Below, one piece after another: positions 1 to 8,098 of a DNA stretch of 64,000 nucleotides. This stretch comes from Lishizhenia sp965656535 (GTDB lineage Bacteria; Bacteroidota; Bacteroidia; Flavobacteriales_D; Crocinitomicaceae), in contig CBFHKX010000003.1 in NCBI GenBank assembly GCA_965656535.1, forward strand, positions 310,001-374,000, written 5' to 3'. The notes beneath the pieces were generated by a model. It did not search any database. It worked only from the letters and a program-made list of their open reading frames with translations, and had not been told where the DNA came from. The first letter of the stretch is position 1; every line of letters begins with the position of its first letter. A program made the position numbers and the translations under genes.

Positions 1-1389
1 TCTGCCTTGCGAGTATGAAGGTGAAGGTATTGTATCAATTTCAATTCCTAGATACTCGAAGCATTCTGATAAAATAACTTCAAAGCCTTTAGTACCATGT
101 ATATAATCGTCAAAAAGCCAATCGAAATTTGCACCTGCTACATTTTCTATAACCGCTTTATAATCTTGTTCTGAAACACCTTTTCCTTTGTCGGCAAAAT
201 CCCAATATAACCTGCGCATCACAAAATCTAAATTTTTCAGATTTTTAGTATGTTTCATAATCATTATATCCGTTACAAACGCTAACAAACAACCTTCTGT
301 ATAGATAGACACCTTTCTTCCTGGAGCTCCTATTTCATAACCATCTAACCAAGTATCAAAAGAGGAAGCTGCAACTGAGTAATTATATCTGCCAAAATTA
401 TCAAAGTGTCGTTGTAGCTGGCGTGTCATTTCTAGGAAATATTGCTGTATATCAAATACACCACTTCTAAGCAAAATAATATCTCCCATATAAGTTGTAA
501 CGCCCTCGCAGAGATAGCCCAACTTACTTAAATTCTCTTTACTGTAATCGTACGGCATCATTTCTATTGGCCGTATTGTTTTTACATTCCATGTATGATA
601 GAGCTCATGTGAGCTAACTCCCAATAGTTCCGTATATAGTTTATCAAAAATAGCATAAGACGGACCAAGGGTAATTACAGTAGATTTTTTATGCTCAACA
701 CCATGATAGGTTGCATAAGGTAAAATCTGAAAAATAAAATGATAATTTTTAACCGGAAAGGCTTGAAATTTACCAATTTGATATTCAGAAAATTTTTCAA
801 AATCACGAATTAATTTGTCCCATTCTGGTTTTACTTCTCCGTTAAACCATAGGTGAAACTTCGTTTCTCCAACTGTATAAGCATTATGCTGTAAATTAGC
901 AGAGCAAACGAAAGGACAATCTACTAACTCATGAAAAGATTCTGCTTTGTAAGAGAGTTTGTCTATTTCTTGAAATGAATGCGCAACCTGAAAATCTTCA
1001 GGAATATTAAGAAATACTTCGCACGAGTCATTTTCTCTATTTTGAGGATAAATACAACAATTAACTGGGTTAACATAAAGCTGTGAGGCATCTAAAAATG
1101 TAGAACCAGCATTTAAAACAGCTGCATAATATTGATACTTTATAGTTATGGCACTGCAATTTGATGTATCTACCAACCAACTGTGTAAATCAATTTTATT
1201 TATGTTTATTTCCTTTCCTTCTGCATATGCTTTTAAATAACGAATATTCTTAGAGAAATTAGCAAGCTCGTATCTTCCAGGTCTCCATGTAGGCATGCAC
1301 AATACCGTTTCATTCTCTGGTGTTGTTATTTCTACCTCTATGTATACAAATTGTTGATGCGGTTCTTGAAAGTTAAAAGTATATTTCAT
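1..1389 (-). CDS. M61-family (glycyl aminopeptidase-like) metallopeptidase, 3' part cut by window edge
   Basis: The reading frame is open from ATG at 1387-1389 to base 1 without a stop, giving 463 residues of an incomplete protein. The zinc-binding motif HELYHTWN lies at about residues 261-268 and is the HExxHxWN signature of peptidase family M61. It is preceded by a beta-rich N-terminal half, as is usual for that family, and a PDZ domain normally follows beyond the visible part. No clear signal peptide is seen at the chosen start (MKYTFNFQEP). The gene is divergent from the propeller gene at 1679, and a -7 box lies at 1407-1414. The substrate is unknown. Family call is confident; the missing C-terminus cannot be judged. 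Confidence 0.85.
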   Translation of the reverse strand, partial: MKYTFNFQEPHQQFVYIEVEITTPENETVLCMPTWRPGRYELANFSKNIRYLKAYAEGKEININKIDLHSWLVDTSNCSAITIKYQYYAAVLNAGSTFLDASQLYVNPVNCCIYPQNRENDSCEVFLNIPEDFQVAHSFQEIDKLSYKAESFHELVDCPFVCSANLQHNAYTVGETKFHLWFNGEVKPEWDKLIRDFEKFSEYQIGKFQAFPVKNYHFIFQILPYATYHGVEHKKSTVITLGPSYAIFDKLYTELLGVSSHELYHTWNVKTIRPIEMMPYDYSKENLSKLGYLCEGVTTYMGDIILLRSGVFDIQQYFLEMTRQLQRHFDNFGRYNYSVAASSFDTWLDGYEIGAPGRKVSIYTEGCLLAFVTDIMIMKHTKNLKNLDFVMRRLYWDFADKGKGVSEQDYKAVIENVAGANFDWLFDDYIHGTKGFEVILSECFEYLGIEIDTIPSPSYSQGR

Positions 1390-1406
1390 GGAAATTTCAG
1401 TTTGAG

Positions 1407-1414
1407 CAAAAATA
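1407..1414 (-). promoter_or_regulatory. Putative -7 box (TATTTTTG) of the M61 peptidase gene
   Basis: On the minus strand this reads TATTTTTG, an exact match to the Bacteroidota TAnnTTTG box, 18 bp before the ATG. No convincing TTTG -33 element is seen 19-21 bp upstream, so the call is tentative. Confidence 0.35.
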
Positions 1415-1643
1415 AAAAAGTCTTACCATTTCTTGGTAGACGTTTAACTATTCTTTGATTAATTTAAAAAATATATTCAAACGTTAAATAAATGATCAAG
1501 GCGTATAAATCTAAAATTCTACCTCTAAGACAAAGAACATTAGAGTATATCAAAAAATAGATTAAACCGACTAGTTGTTAAACCTTTTATAACAGATTAC
1601 CTTTAATAGTTCACTAATTGTTACAAACCGGAATACGATAATA

Positions 1644-1674
1644 TTGTTTGAATAATTTCGATTGTTTATATTCG
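1644..1674 (+). promoter_or_regulatory. Putative promoter, TTG-N20-TATATTCG
   Basis: TTG at 1644-1646 and TATATTCG at 1667-1674 (7 of 8 to TAnnTTTG) are 20 bp apart. The box ends only 4 bases before the ATG at 1679, so transcription should begin at or very near the start codon and the mRNA would be leaderless or almost so. Confidence 0.4.
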
Positions 1675-1678
1675 TCGT

Positions 1679-4600
1679 ATGAGAAAATCATTTTTATTTA
1701 CCGCTCTAGCACTTTTAATTGCGAGTCAATCAATTGGTCAAAAGAATAAAGAGAACGAGTCAAACACGGACGTTTACAGCAAAAGTATTAATGCTTTAAA
1801 ATTTAGAAGCGTTGGTCCAGCACTCAACTCTGGCAGAATAAGTGATTTAGCCATTCATCCGAAAGACCCAAACACATGGCTTATTGCAGTAGCTTCTGGA
1901 GGAGTTTGGAGAACAACAAACCACGGTAACACATTTGAACCTGTTTTTGATCATCAAAAAGTTTATTCTATCGCTTCTGTCACCTACTCTTTATCCAACC
2001 CAAACACAGTATGGGTAGGAACAGGAGAAAATAACAATCAGCGTTCTGTCGCCTATGGCGATGGAGTGTATAAGTCGTTAGACGGAGGTAAGACCTTTAA
2101 GAATATGGGACTAAAAGACTCTGAGCATATAGGAAACATTATTGTTCATCCAAACGATGAAAATATAGTTTGGGTTTCTGCTTACGGCCCACTTTGGAAA
2201 GCCGGAGGTGAACGCGGAGTATATAAAACGATTAACGGTGGAGAAACATGGACAAAAACCCTCGATATCTCAGAAAACACAGGGGTTTCAGAAATTGTGA
2301 TTGATCCTAAGAATCCTGAAATTTTATACGCAGCTGCACATCAAAGAAGAAGGCACGTCTACACTTATATAGGTGGAGGGCCAGAATCTGCGGTTTATAA
2401 ATCTACAGATGGTGGAGAAACTTGGAAAACGATTAATTCTGGTTTACCAGAAGGCAAAATGGGTAGAATTGGTTTAGCCGTTTCTCCGGTGAACACAAAC
2501 ACTATTTATGCTATTGTAGAAGCGAAAAATGATGCAGGTGGTTTTTATAAATCAACAAATAAAGGTGAATCTTGGAAAAAGCAATCAGATTACTCAACCT
2601 CTGGTAACTATTACCAAGAAATTATTTGTGATCCAAAAGATGAGAACAAAGTTTTCTCTATGAATACCTACTTACACCATACAGAAGATGGCGGAAAAAG
2701 CTTTATGCGAACTGGTGAGAGCAAAAAACACGTAGACAATCATACCATTTGGATTAACCCACAAAACACTGATCATTGGATAGTTGGTTGCGATGGTGGT
2801 ATTTATGAAACATACAATCATGCAAAGCATTGGAAATTTTACAGCAACTTACCCGTTACCCAGTTTTATAGAGTAGCAGTAGACAATGCAGAACCATTTT
2901 ACAACATTTATGGTGGAACGCAAGACAACAATTCAATGGGTGGGCCATCTGCAACAACAAATAGAGCTGGTATATTAAATACCGATTGGTTTATTACTAA
3001 TGGTGGAGATGGTTTTGAATCACAAATTGACCCAAAAGATCCAACTATTTCTTACGCCCAAGCGCAATACGGATGGCTGGTGCGATACGATAAAAAGTCT
3101 GGTGAAAAATTAGGAATTCAACCCATGCCTAAAGAAAATGAAGCAGCGTATAGATGGAATTGGGATGCACCTCTTCTAATTTCTCCTCATGACAACAAAA
3201 CACTTTATTTTGCTGCAAATAAGCTTTTCAAATCTACAGACAGAGGTAATTCTTGGACCACTATCTCACCCGATTTAACGCAACAATTAGATAGAAATAC
3301 TCTACCTGTTATGGGACAAGTTTGGGGAAAAGATGCTGTTATGAAGAATAAATCCACAACAATCTACGGCAATATAGTAGCGTTAGACGAATCTTCTGTC
3401 AAAAAAGGTTTACTTTATGTAGGAACAGATGATGGTCTAATTCATATTAGTGAGGATGATGGCCGAAATTGGAAAAAGATTAATACGCCTTCAGAAGTTC
3501 CTAAAAACACATATGTAAATGCCGTAGTTAGTTCATTACACAGTCAAAATACAGTTTTTGCGGTATTTAACAATCACAAAAATGGCGACTTTAACCCATA
3601 TGTCTTTGTTAGTAAAAATAAAGGCCTAAAATGGCAAAATATAAGCAATAATCTTCCAGAGAATGGAGCTGTTTTTTGTATTAGACAAGATCATATTAAT
3701 CCAGACTTACTGTTTGTAGGTACAGAGTTTGGAGTATACTTCTCCTCTAATTTTGGTGATAGCTGGACACAGTTAAAAGCAGGATTACCAACAATAGCTA
3801 TTCGCGATTTAGAGATTCAAAAAAGAGAAAATGATTTAGTACTAGCCTCGTTTGGAAGAGGATTTTATGTCTTAGACGACTACTCTCCTTTAAGACAACT
3901 AAGTAAAGAAGTTGAAAACCAACGTGCCTATTTATTTCCTGTAAAAGATGCAAAGCTATTCATACCTAGTTCGCCAGGTACGGGTTCAGAAGGTGCTAAT
4001 TTTTACACAGCCAAAAACCCTGCATTTGGTGCAACATTCACACTTCATATAAAAGAAGTAGAAGAAAGCTTGAAAAAACAAAGGGAAAAGAAAGAAAAAG
4101 AATTAGAAAAAAATGGCTCCGTCGTAACTTATCCTACACTAGAAGAATTAAATAAGGAAAGATTAGAGGAACATGAACGCCTTATTTGGATAATAAGAAA
4201 TGAAGCAGGAAAAGAAATAAACAGAATCATTAGCTCTCCGTCAGAAGGTTTATCACGTATCACTTGGAATTTAAGAACGGAAAGTACAGATCCTATAAGA
4301 GACAGAACTAAAAAAACAGGACTCTACTCTAATAAAGATTGGGGTACATTAGTAAGTGCGGGTGTGTACTCTGTTGAAGTTGTGCATGAAAAAGATGGGA
4401 TTATTACGCCTTATGTTGCAAAGACTAAATTCAACGTAGTATCAATTAATCCTTCAACCTTAGCAAATGAGGATGAAAATGAAAACTTAGTTTTTGGGAA
4501 CAGTGTTCTAGAATTGAATAGAAAAATAGCGGGAACGGAAGAAATTTTAAAAGAAACAAAAGAAAAATTGAATCTATTTAAATCAGCCGTTATAGAATAT

Positions 4601-4945
4601 CCAAATACCAAATTATCGTTATTAACTGAATTAAATGTCATTGAAAATAAGTTGGATTCAATATCTATTCTTATGTATGGAGACCCAATAAAGAAGTCAT
4701 TAGAAATGGAAACTCGACCAAGTATTACAGGAAGAATTAGTACAGTTCAATGGCAACGTTATGGAACTACATCTGCCCCAACTCAAACTCAAAAAGACGC
4801 AATAGAAATTGTTCAAAAGCAATACGAAACTATTCGTCCGATTATTGATCAAATTGTAGGTGATATCGACGGTATTGAAAAACAATTAGAACAGATTAAC
4901 CTACCATATATTAAGGAAAAAGGCACTCGTTTTAAAAACAATTAA
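1679..4945 (+). CDS. Secreted sortilin/VPS10-type beta-propeller protein (BNR-repeat 'glycosyl hydrolase' family)
   Basis: The protein has 1088 residues. It starts with a signal peptide (MRKSFLFTALALLIASQSIGQ) and carries many Asp-box/BNR-like blades of the type VYKSTDGGETWK, spread over roughly residues 40-740, which is the sortilin/VPS10 propeller pattern. Proteins of this build in Bacteroidota are often labelled glycosyl hydrolase, but the blades alone do not prove catalysis. A charged helical stretch (KKQREKKEKELEK, about residues 795-815) and a less distinctive C-terminal region follow. There is no type IX sorting domain at the C-terminus, so periplasmic or outer-membrane location is likely. 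The gene stands alone, with a stem-loop at 4958-4987 after it. The exact role is unknown. Confidence 0.8.
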   Translation: MRKSFLFTALALLIASQSIGQKNKENESNTDVYSKSINALKFRSVGPALNSGRISDLAIHPKDPNTWLIAVASGGVWRTTNHGNTFEPVFDHQKVYSIASVTYSLSNPNTVWVGTGENNNQRSVAYGDGVYKSLDGGKTFKNMGLKDSEHIGNIIVHPNDENIVWVSAYGPLWKAGGERGVYKTINGGETWTKTLDISENTGVSEIVIDPKNPEILYAAAHQRRRHVYTYIGGGPESAVYKSTDGGETWKTINSGLPEGKMGRIGLAVSPVNTNTIYAIVEAKNDAGGFYKSTNKGESWKKQSDYSTSGNYYQEIICDPKDENKVFSMNTYLHHTEDGGKSFMRTGESKKHVDNHTIWINPQNTDHWIVGCDGGIYETYNHAKHWKFYSNLPVTQFYRVAVDNAEPFYNIYGGTQDNNSMGGPSATTNRAGILNTDWFITNGGDGFESQIDPKDPTISYAQAQYGWLVRYDKKSGEKLGIQPMPKENEAAYRWNWDAPLLISPHDNKTLYFAANKLFKSTDRGNSWTTISPDLTQQLDRNTLPVMGQVWGKDAVMKNKSTTIYGNIVALDESSVKKGLLYVGTDDGLIHISEDDGRNWKKINTPSEVPKNTYVNAVVSSLHSQNTVFAVFNNHKNGDFNPYVFVSKNKGLKWQNISNNLPENGAVFCIRQDHINPDLLFVGTEFGVYFSSNFGDSWTQLKAGLPTIAIRDLEIQKRENDLVLASFGRGFYVLDDYSPLRQLSKEVENQRAYLFPVKDAKLFIPSSPGTGSEGANFYTAKNPAFGATFTLHIKEVEESLKKQREKKEKELEKNGSVVTYPTLEELNKERLEEHERLIWIIRNEAGKEINRIISSPSEGLSRITWNLRTESTDPIRDRTKKTGLYSNKDWGTLVSAGVYSVEVVHEKDGIITPYVAKTKFNVVSINPSTLANEDENENLVFGNSVLELNRKIAGTEEILKETKEKLNLFKSAVIEYPNTKLSLLTELNVIENKLDSISILMYGDPIKKSLEMETRPSITGRISTVQWQRYGTTSAPTQTQKDAIEIVQKQYETIRPIIDQIVGDIDGIEKQLEQINLPYIKEKGTRFKNN

Positions 4946-4957
4946 CTTTAAATAATC

Positions 4958-4987
4958 GGTGAGGCAGTTTAAATATTCTGTCTCACC
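4958..4987 (+). terminator. Stem-loop after the propeller gene
   Basis: Arms GGTGAGGCAG and CTGTCTCACC pair over 10 bp with one G-U, with a 10-base loop. Only a short CTTT follows, so it is a weak intrinsic terminator candidate. Confidence 0.5.
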
Positions 4988-5076
4988 CTTTAAATATTCA
5001 TTCGAAATCTAAAGGTATTTACAAGCCATGTAAGTCTCTAAAGTATAATGTATCTTAGCTATATCAAAGTCGCGAT

Positions 5077-6819
5077 ATGAATAAGCTAGGTTTCTTTCAT
5101 GTATTTCTATTTTTAATAAGCTTTTCAACTTTTTCTCAAAATGATTCTTTGAAAAAAGAACAACAAGTTATCATAAACAACTTCATTTTGAATCATTATA
5201 TCGATTCAGCTGAATTCTATTTAAACAACTACAGATTAAGTGATTCACTTAATGAAACAGACAGTATTTTCTATAAATACCAAAAAGCACTAATAAATAG
5301 AGAGAAAGGGAACTACGAAAGTGCGACGAACAGTTTTCAAGAAATCTTGAAGTTCTATGAACGCCAAAACAATGTAAAAAAACAACTAACAACAATTGTT
5401 GACTTGGCAATTACTTACGACTATAGCGGAAACCACGACATTTCAAAATATTGGAATAAAATTGGCATCGAACGATTGCAAAAGCAATATGATCCATACA
5501 TACATGTCCTTTATTTAATGAATATTGCAAACAATTATGTTGTGTGCATGGAAGATTCAGCACTTTACTATTATGACAAAGCACTGGACGTTGCAAATAA
5601 AAATAATATTCCTAGAAATCCATCTATAATCTATAATATTGGAACAATCCATTATTTACAAGACAACTATAAAGAAGCCATTCGCTACTACAAAGACTCC
5701 TATAATTTAAGAATTAAATCAAAAGATAGTACGGGGATTATTTACTCAGCTGTAGAGCTAGCCTTGTGTTATTTACTTGAAAATGATTTACAGAATAGTT
5801 TATACTGGTTAACTATCTCTAAATATGCCAATAAAAATTTAGAGTCGAAAAAAAGATATTACGAAGTAAAGGCGGAATATCACAGACAAAGAGGGCAGTT
5901 TGAATTATACGATTCATCTATACGCGAATATGTTAAGTTGTACAAACAAATATTAAACGACAAGCAGCTTTTAAAAACACAAGAGCTGAATGAAAAATAC
6001 CATGCAGATGAACAAGCTGAGCAGATAAAGAAACAAAAGCTTCAATTGGAAATCAATAGGAATAAAATGGAATTAGCCGACAAAGCAATAGCGGTTAAAA
6101 ATGGATTAATCATCATTATTTCACTTGCTTTGGCGCTCTTGGTAATACTTATTTTATTAATTAGACAACGGTCAAAAAGCTTACGCAAACAAAGTGAAGT
6201 AAGATTGCTAGAAGCAAAAATTGAAGGAGAAACCGAAACTAGAAGGCTCATAGGTAAAAATATGCATGATTTTGTATTAAGCGATTTACATGCTATACGT
6301 TTTAAACTTGAAGGCTTGCAGTATTTAGACAGTATACCAAAAGACGCGCTAAAGAAGGTAACGGAGGATTTACGACTTAACACAAAAGAACTACGCACTA
6401 TTTCTCATGAACTTTCTTTTCAGAATATGAGCGAGGACAGTTTAGATTTAAGAAAGAGTATTGAGCAAAGCTTAAAAATCTTAATTGGAGCAACAGAAGC
6501 CAATATCACATTACGTTATGATAAGAATATTAATCATTTACACTTACCAAAGGAAAAGAAATTGGCATTAATTGCTGTAATGAAAGAAGCTATAACTAAT
6601 GCTGTAAAACATGCAGATTGTCAGGAAATTCAAGTTGAACTAGAGCATGATAAAGACAATATACTTGTGTCAATTAAAGACGATGGTCGTGGATTTCAAA
6701 CAAAAGGAAAAGGTATTGGATTACAAAATATAGAAGAACGAGTAAAGTTAATTAAAGGTAAATTGAACATTATAACTAACCAAACAGGTACAATAATTCA
6801 AATCAGTGTAGGTTTATGA
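5077..6819 (+). CDS. TPR-containing sensor histidine kinase (HisKA_3/NarX-DegS-like)
   Basis: The protein has 580 residues. A signal peptide (about 1-20) precedes a periplasmic TPR region (about 60-310) and a short coiled coil (about 300-335). One membrane segment follows at about 342-363. The cytoplasmic kinase has the phospho-acceptor helix with IGKNMHDF (H397), as in HisKA_3 kinases, and an ATPase with N-box KEAITNAVKHA (N508), DDGRGF and GKGIGL. TPR sensors of this form in Bacteroidota pair with LuxR-type regulators, and here the stop overlaps the next gene's ATG (ATGA), so the two are translationally coupled. The signal sensed is unknown. This kinase-regulator pair faces a second, unrelated pair at 8099-9814. 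Confidence 0.9.
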   Translation: MNKLGFFHVFLFLISFSTFSQNDSLKKEQQVIINNFILNHYIDSAEFYLNNYRLSDSLNETDSIFYKYQKALINREKGNYESATNSFQEILKFYERQNNVKKQLTTIVDLAITYDYSGNHDISKYWNKIGIERLQKQYDPYIHVLYLMNIANNYVVCMEDSALYYYDKALDVANKNNIPRNPSIIYNIGTIHYLQDNYKEAIRYYKDSYNLRIKSKDSTGIIYSAVELALCYLLENDLQNSLYWLTISKYANKNLESKKRYYEVKAEYHRQRGQFELYDSSIREYVKLYKQILNDKQLLKTQELNEKYHADEQAEQIKKQKLQLEINRNKMELADKAIAVKNGLIIIISLALALLVILILLIRQRSKSLRKQSEVRLLEAKIEGETETRRLIGKNMHDFVLSDLHAIRFKLEGLQYLDSIPKDALKKVTEDLRLNTKELRTISHELSFQNMSEDSLDLRKSIEQSLKILIGATEANITLRYDKNINHLHLPKEKKLALIAVMKEAITNAVKHADCQEIQVELEHDKDNILVSIKDDGRGFQTKGKGIGLQNIEERVKLIKGKLNIITNQTGTIIQISVGL

Positions 6820-7490
6820 AAGAAAAAATTAAACTTTTAATTGTAGATGATGGCTTGGCCTTAATAGAATCTTTGCGTTATATATTAGAAATGCAAACAG
6901 AGGTATTTGAGCGCGTAGCCATTGCTAACAACAAGGAAAACGCATTACATGAACTCCTTGGAAAAAAATATAACTTACTTCTATTAGATTTAAGTTTTAA
7001 CGACTCATCATATGACGGGAGCGATATTGCAAGGATAGTAAAAGAAAAATATCCTACCATTCGAATTTGTATTTTCACCAATAATGTAAAATTATTTATT
7101 TACAACGAACTAATCGATACGATTGGAGTAAATGGAATAATTGACAAAGAAAGTAGTTTAGACGTCACTATTAAAGGCTTAAAGGCCATTCATAATGGAA
7201 AGCAATTTATTGATCCTTCTGTTACCAATACCCTGAATAAAAGTCAACTTAGCGAATTATCTAAAACTGAGTTAACCGTACTTCATTTTTTAAGTGAAGG
7301 CTTATCGCATAAAGAAATTGGTAAAAAAAGAGAAACTACCGAAAATACAATTAGAAACCAAGTATCGAACATCAGTTTGAAACTAAACATGACCACTAAA
7401 CAGCTTATATCGTTTTATAACCTTTATAAAGTTTCGGCAAGAGAAAACTTTAATGAAACGATGGCTCCTTTTCAGAAGAAAAAACCGTAA
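6816..7490 (+). CDS. NarL/FixJ-family response regulator
   Basis: The protein has 224 residues. The receiver domain shows VDD at 10-12, the phospho-acceptor D58 in LLLLDLS, a T in IFTNN and a conserved K in IIDKES. A LuxR/GerE helix-turn-helix follows at about 148-205 (SKTELTVLHFLSEGLSHKEIG...). It overlaps the upstream kinase by 4 bases and is surely its partner. NarL-type regulators commonly bind inverted heptamers spaced by 2 bp. The repeats at 7592-7607, 7743-7758 and 9881-9896 have exactly that 7-2-7 form, so this protein is the best candidate for their binding factor (inference). Confidence 0.9.
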   Translation: MKEKIKLLIVDDGLALIESLRYILEMQTEVFERVAIANNKENALHELLGKKYNLLLLDLSFNDSSYDGSDIARIVKEKYPTIRICIFTNNVKLFIYNELIDTIGVNGIIDKESSLDVTIKGLKAIHNGKQFIDPSVTNTLNKSQLSELSKTELTVLHFLSEGLSHKEIGKKRETTENTIRNQVSNISLKLNMTTKQLISFYNLYKVSARENFNETMAPFQKKKP

Positions 7491-7493
7491 AAT

Positions 7494-7558
7494 AAAAAAG
7501 GCGCTCTTAACGAACGCCTTAATCTCAGTGGTTAGCTGAATACCTAAAATTTGTTTCA
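7494..7558 (-). ncRNA. Small RNA B, about 65 nt, tandem paralogue of sRNA A
   Basis: No annotated family is recognised. On the minus strand a perfect -7 box TATATTTG (7562-7569) is followed by the 18-mer TGAAACAAATTTTAGGTA, shared base for base with sRNA A, then CTAACCA, also shared, then a hairpin and six T (7494-7520). The expected transcript is 7558 to 7494. The operator at 7592-7607 sits where a -33 element would be. The frame starting GTG at 7559 reads VKQILGIQLTTEIK and has no stop before the terminator, which argues for a non-coding RNA. Position and structure are seen; expression is inferred. Confidence 0.6.
7498..7520 (-). terminator. Intrinsic terminator of sRNA B
   Basis: On the minus strand, AAGGCGTTC and GAGCGCCTT form a 9-bp stem with one G-U around a 5-base loop, followed by TTTTTT. 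On the plus strand the T-run is poor, so it serves the minus transcript. Confidence 0.75.
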
Positions 7559-7561
7559 CTA

Positions 7562-7569
7562 CAAATATA
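7562..7569 (-). promoter_or_regulatory. -7 box of sRNA B (TATATTTG)
   Basis: Perfect TAnnTTTG on the minus strand. There is no TTTG at -33. The inverted repeat 7592-7607 occupies that place, with 22 bases between repeat and box, as expected of an activator-dependent promoter. Confidence 0.6.
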
Positions 7570-7591
7570 CAGTCCACATTTTGACTAAATG

Positions 7592-7607
7592 TAGTAGATT
7601 TCTACTA
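7592..7607. promoter_or_regulatory. Operator copy B, inverted repeat TAGTAGATTTCTACTA
   Basis: Two 7-base arms (TAGTAGA/TCTACTA) are separated by 2 bases. It is identical to the copy at 9881-9896 and one base different from the copy at 7743-7758. The centre lies 30.5 bp upstream of the edge of the -7 box of sRNA B, the same distance as at the other two promoters. Confidence 0.75.
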
Positions 7608-7637
7608 TAAAATGATTTTATTAAATACAAATTGAAT

Positions 7638-7709
7638 AAAAAAAGACGCCCAATAGTGAGCGCCTTCTTTAAATGGTTAGTTGATTAGTACTACCTAAAA
7701 TTTGTTTCA
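7638..7709 (-). ncRNA. Small RNA A, about 72 nt, tandem paralogue of sRNA B
   Basis: On the minus strand a perfect -7 box TACATTTG (7713-7720) precedes the shared 18-mer TGAAACAAATTTTAGGTA, a variable part, the shared CTAACCA, and a hairpin with seven T (7638-7666). A start four bases after the box gives a transcript from about 7709 to 7638. A 13-codon frame, MKQILGSTNQLTI, begins at the ATG just upstream of the predicted start and would be missing its ATG in that RNA. The conserved 5' part and divergent middle fit a trans-acting RNA with a conserved seed (inference). No target was recognised. Confidence 0.6.
7643..7666 (-). terminator. Intrinsic terminator of sRNA A
   Basis: On the minus strand AAGGCGCTC pairs with GGGCGTCTT through two G-U pairs around a 6-base loop, followed by a run of seven T. 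Confidence 0.75.
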
Positions 7710-7712
7710 TTA

Positions 7713-7720
7713 CAAATGTA
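7713..7720 (-). promoter_or_regulatory. -7 box of sRNA A (TACATTTG)
   Basis: Perfect TAnnTTTG on the minus strand, 22 bases downstream of the inverted repeat 7743-7758. No TTTG occurs at the -33 position. Confidence 0.6.
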
Positions 7721-7742
7721 TACCAGTAAAAGGTTTTAAACA

Positions 7743-7758
7743 TAGTATAAATCTACTA
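7743..7758. promoter_or_regulatory. Operator copy A, TAGTATAAATCTACTA
   Basis: Read on the other strand it is TAGTAGATTTATACTA, which differs from copies B and C at one base. The centre is 30.5 bp from the -7 box edge of sRNA A. Confidence 0.7.
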
Positions 7759-7783
7759 TAGAAGAAAAATAATTCAAAAAAAA

Positions 7784-7803
7784 AGACGTTCCTGAGAACG
7801 TCT
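7784..7803 (-). terminator. Intrinsic terminator of the small lipoprotein gene
   Basis: On the minus strand AGACGTTC and GAACGTCT form a perfect 8-bp stem with a 4-base loop, followed by nine T (7776-7784). It separates the lipoprotein transcript from the sRNA A promoter. Confidence 0.85.
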
Positions 7804-7822
7804 GACTATAAATAAATTACAA

Positions 7823-7981
7823 TTATCCTTTAGTATTTCTATTTTGTCCTTTCTCTTGATTCGGTGGATCTATTTCTTTATTGTAATCTTGTCTTTCAAA
7901 AATTTCTTTCTCGCAAGAAGTTGTAAATAATAATACTGCGATTGCTAATAATGGAGCGAATTTTAATACTTTCTTTTTCAT
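7823..7981 (-). CDS. Small lipoprotein (52 aa)
   Basis: The preferred start is the ATG at 7979-7981 (MKKKVLKFAPLLA), because a lysine-rich n-region and hydrophobic core then lead straight to the lipobox FTTSC (Cys22). An upstream in-frame ATG at 8008 would add nine residues that lie at or before the likely transcript start. The mature product would be a lipid-anchored, very polar peptide of about 30 residues beginning CEKEIFERQDYNK and rich in N, Q, E and K. No domain is recognised. It has its own -7 box (8011-8018) and terminator (7784-7803). It lies just downstream of the LytTR regulator gene, so control by that system is likely. A role as signal peptide or envelope stress marker is only a guess. 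Confidence 0.7.
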   Translation of the reverse strand: MKKKVLKFAPLLAIAVLLFTTSCEKEIFERQDYNKEIDPPNQEKGQNRNTKG

Positions 7982-8010
7982 AACATTTAGTTTAATAATT
8001 AATAACACTT

Positions 8011-8018
8011 CAAATGTA
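8011..8018 (-). promoter_or_regulatory. -7 box of the small lipoprotein gene (TACATTTG)
   Basis: Perfect TAnnTTTG on the minus strand, about 29 bases before the preferred ATG at 7981. No TTTG lies at -33; a direct repeat lies further upstream at 8044-8073. Confidence 0.5.
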
Positions 8019-8043
8019 TGGAGACAAAAGAGAAAGAAAAAAC

Positions 8044-8073
8044 ATGCTAGGATAAAGCTAAGTAATAGTAGGA
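8044..8073 (-). promoter_or_regulatory. Candidate LytTR-type direct repeat, 9-N12-9
   Basis: On the minus strand TCCTACTAT (8065-8073) and TCCTAGCAT (8044-8052) match at 7 of 9 bases and are 21 bp apart start to start. This is the usual geometry of LytTR regulator sites. The pair is centred roughly 50 bp upstream of the expected transcript start of the small lipoprotein gene. The upstream copy also contains CTACTAT, the half-site of the nearby 7-2-7 operators, so a NarL-type half-site is the alternative reading. Confidence 0.35.
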
Positions 8074-8098
8074 CAAAACATTAGTTGGCTCTGACGAA

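Noticed and set aside
1424..1438. Inverted repeat TACCA-N5-TGGTA upstream of the M61 gene
   Set aside because: Short arms, single copy, not repeated at any other promoter in the window.
7383..7577. 64-codon minus-strand frame covering sRNA B
   Set aside because: It runs through the terminator hairpin and into the end of the NarL-type regulator gene, has no plausible leader, and its only similarity to sRNA A is the duplicated 18-mer.
7666..7711. 13-codon frame MKQILGSTNQLTI in sRNA A, as a peptide pheromone
   Set aside because: The ATG lies before or at the predicted transcript start, and the paralogue B has GTG and no stop before its terminator. A non-coding RNA explains both copies better.
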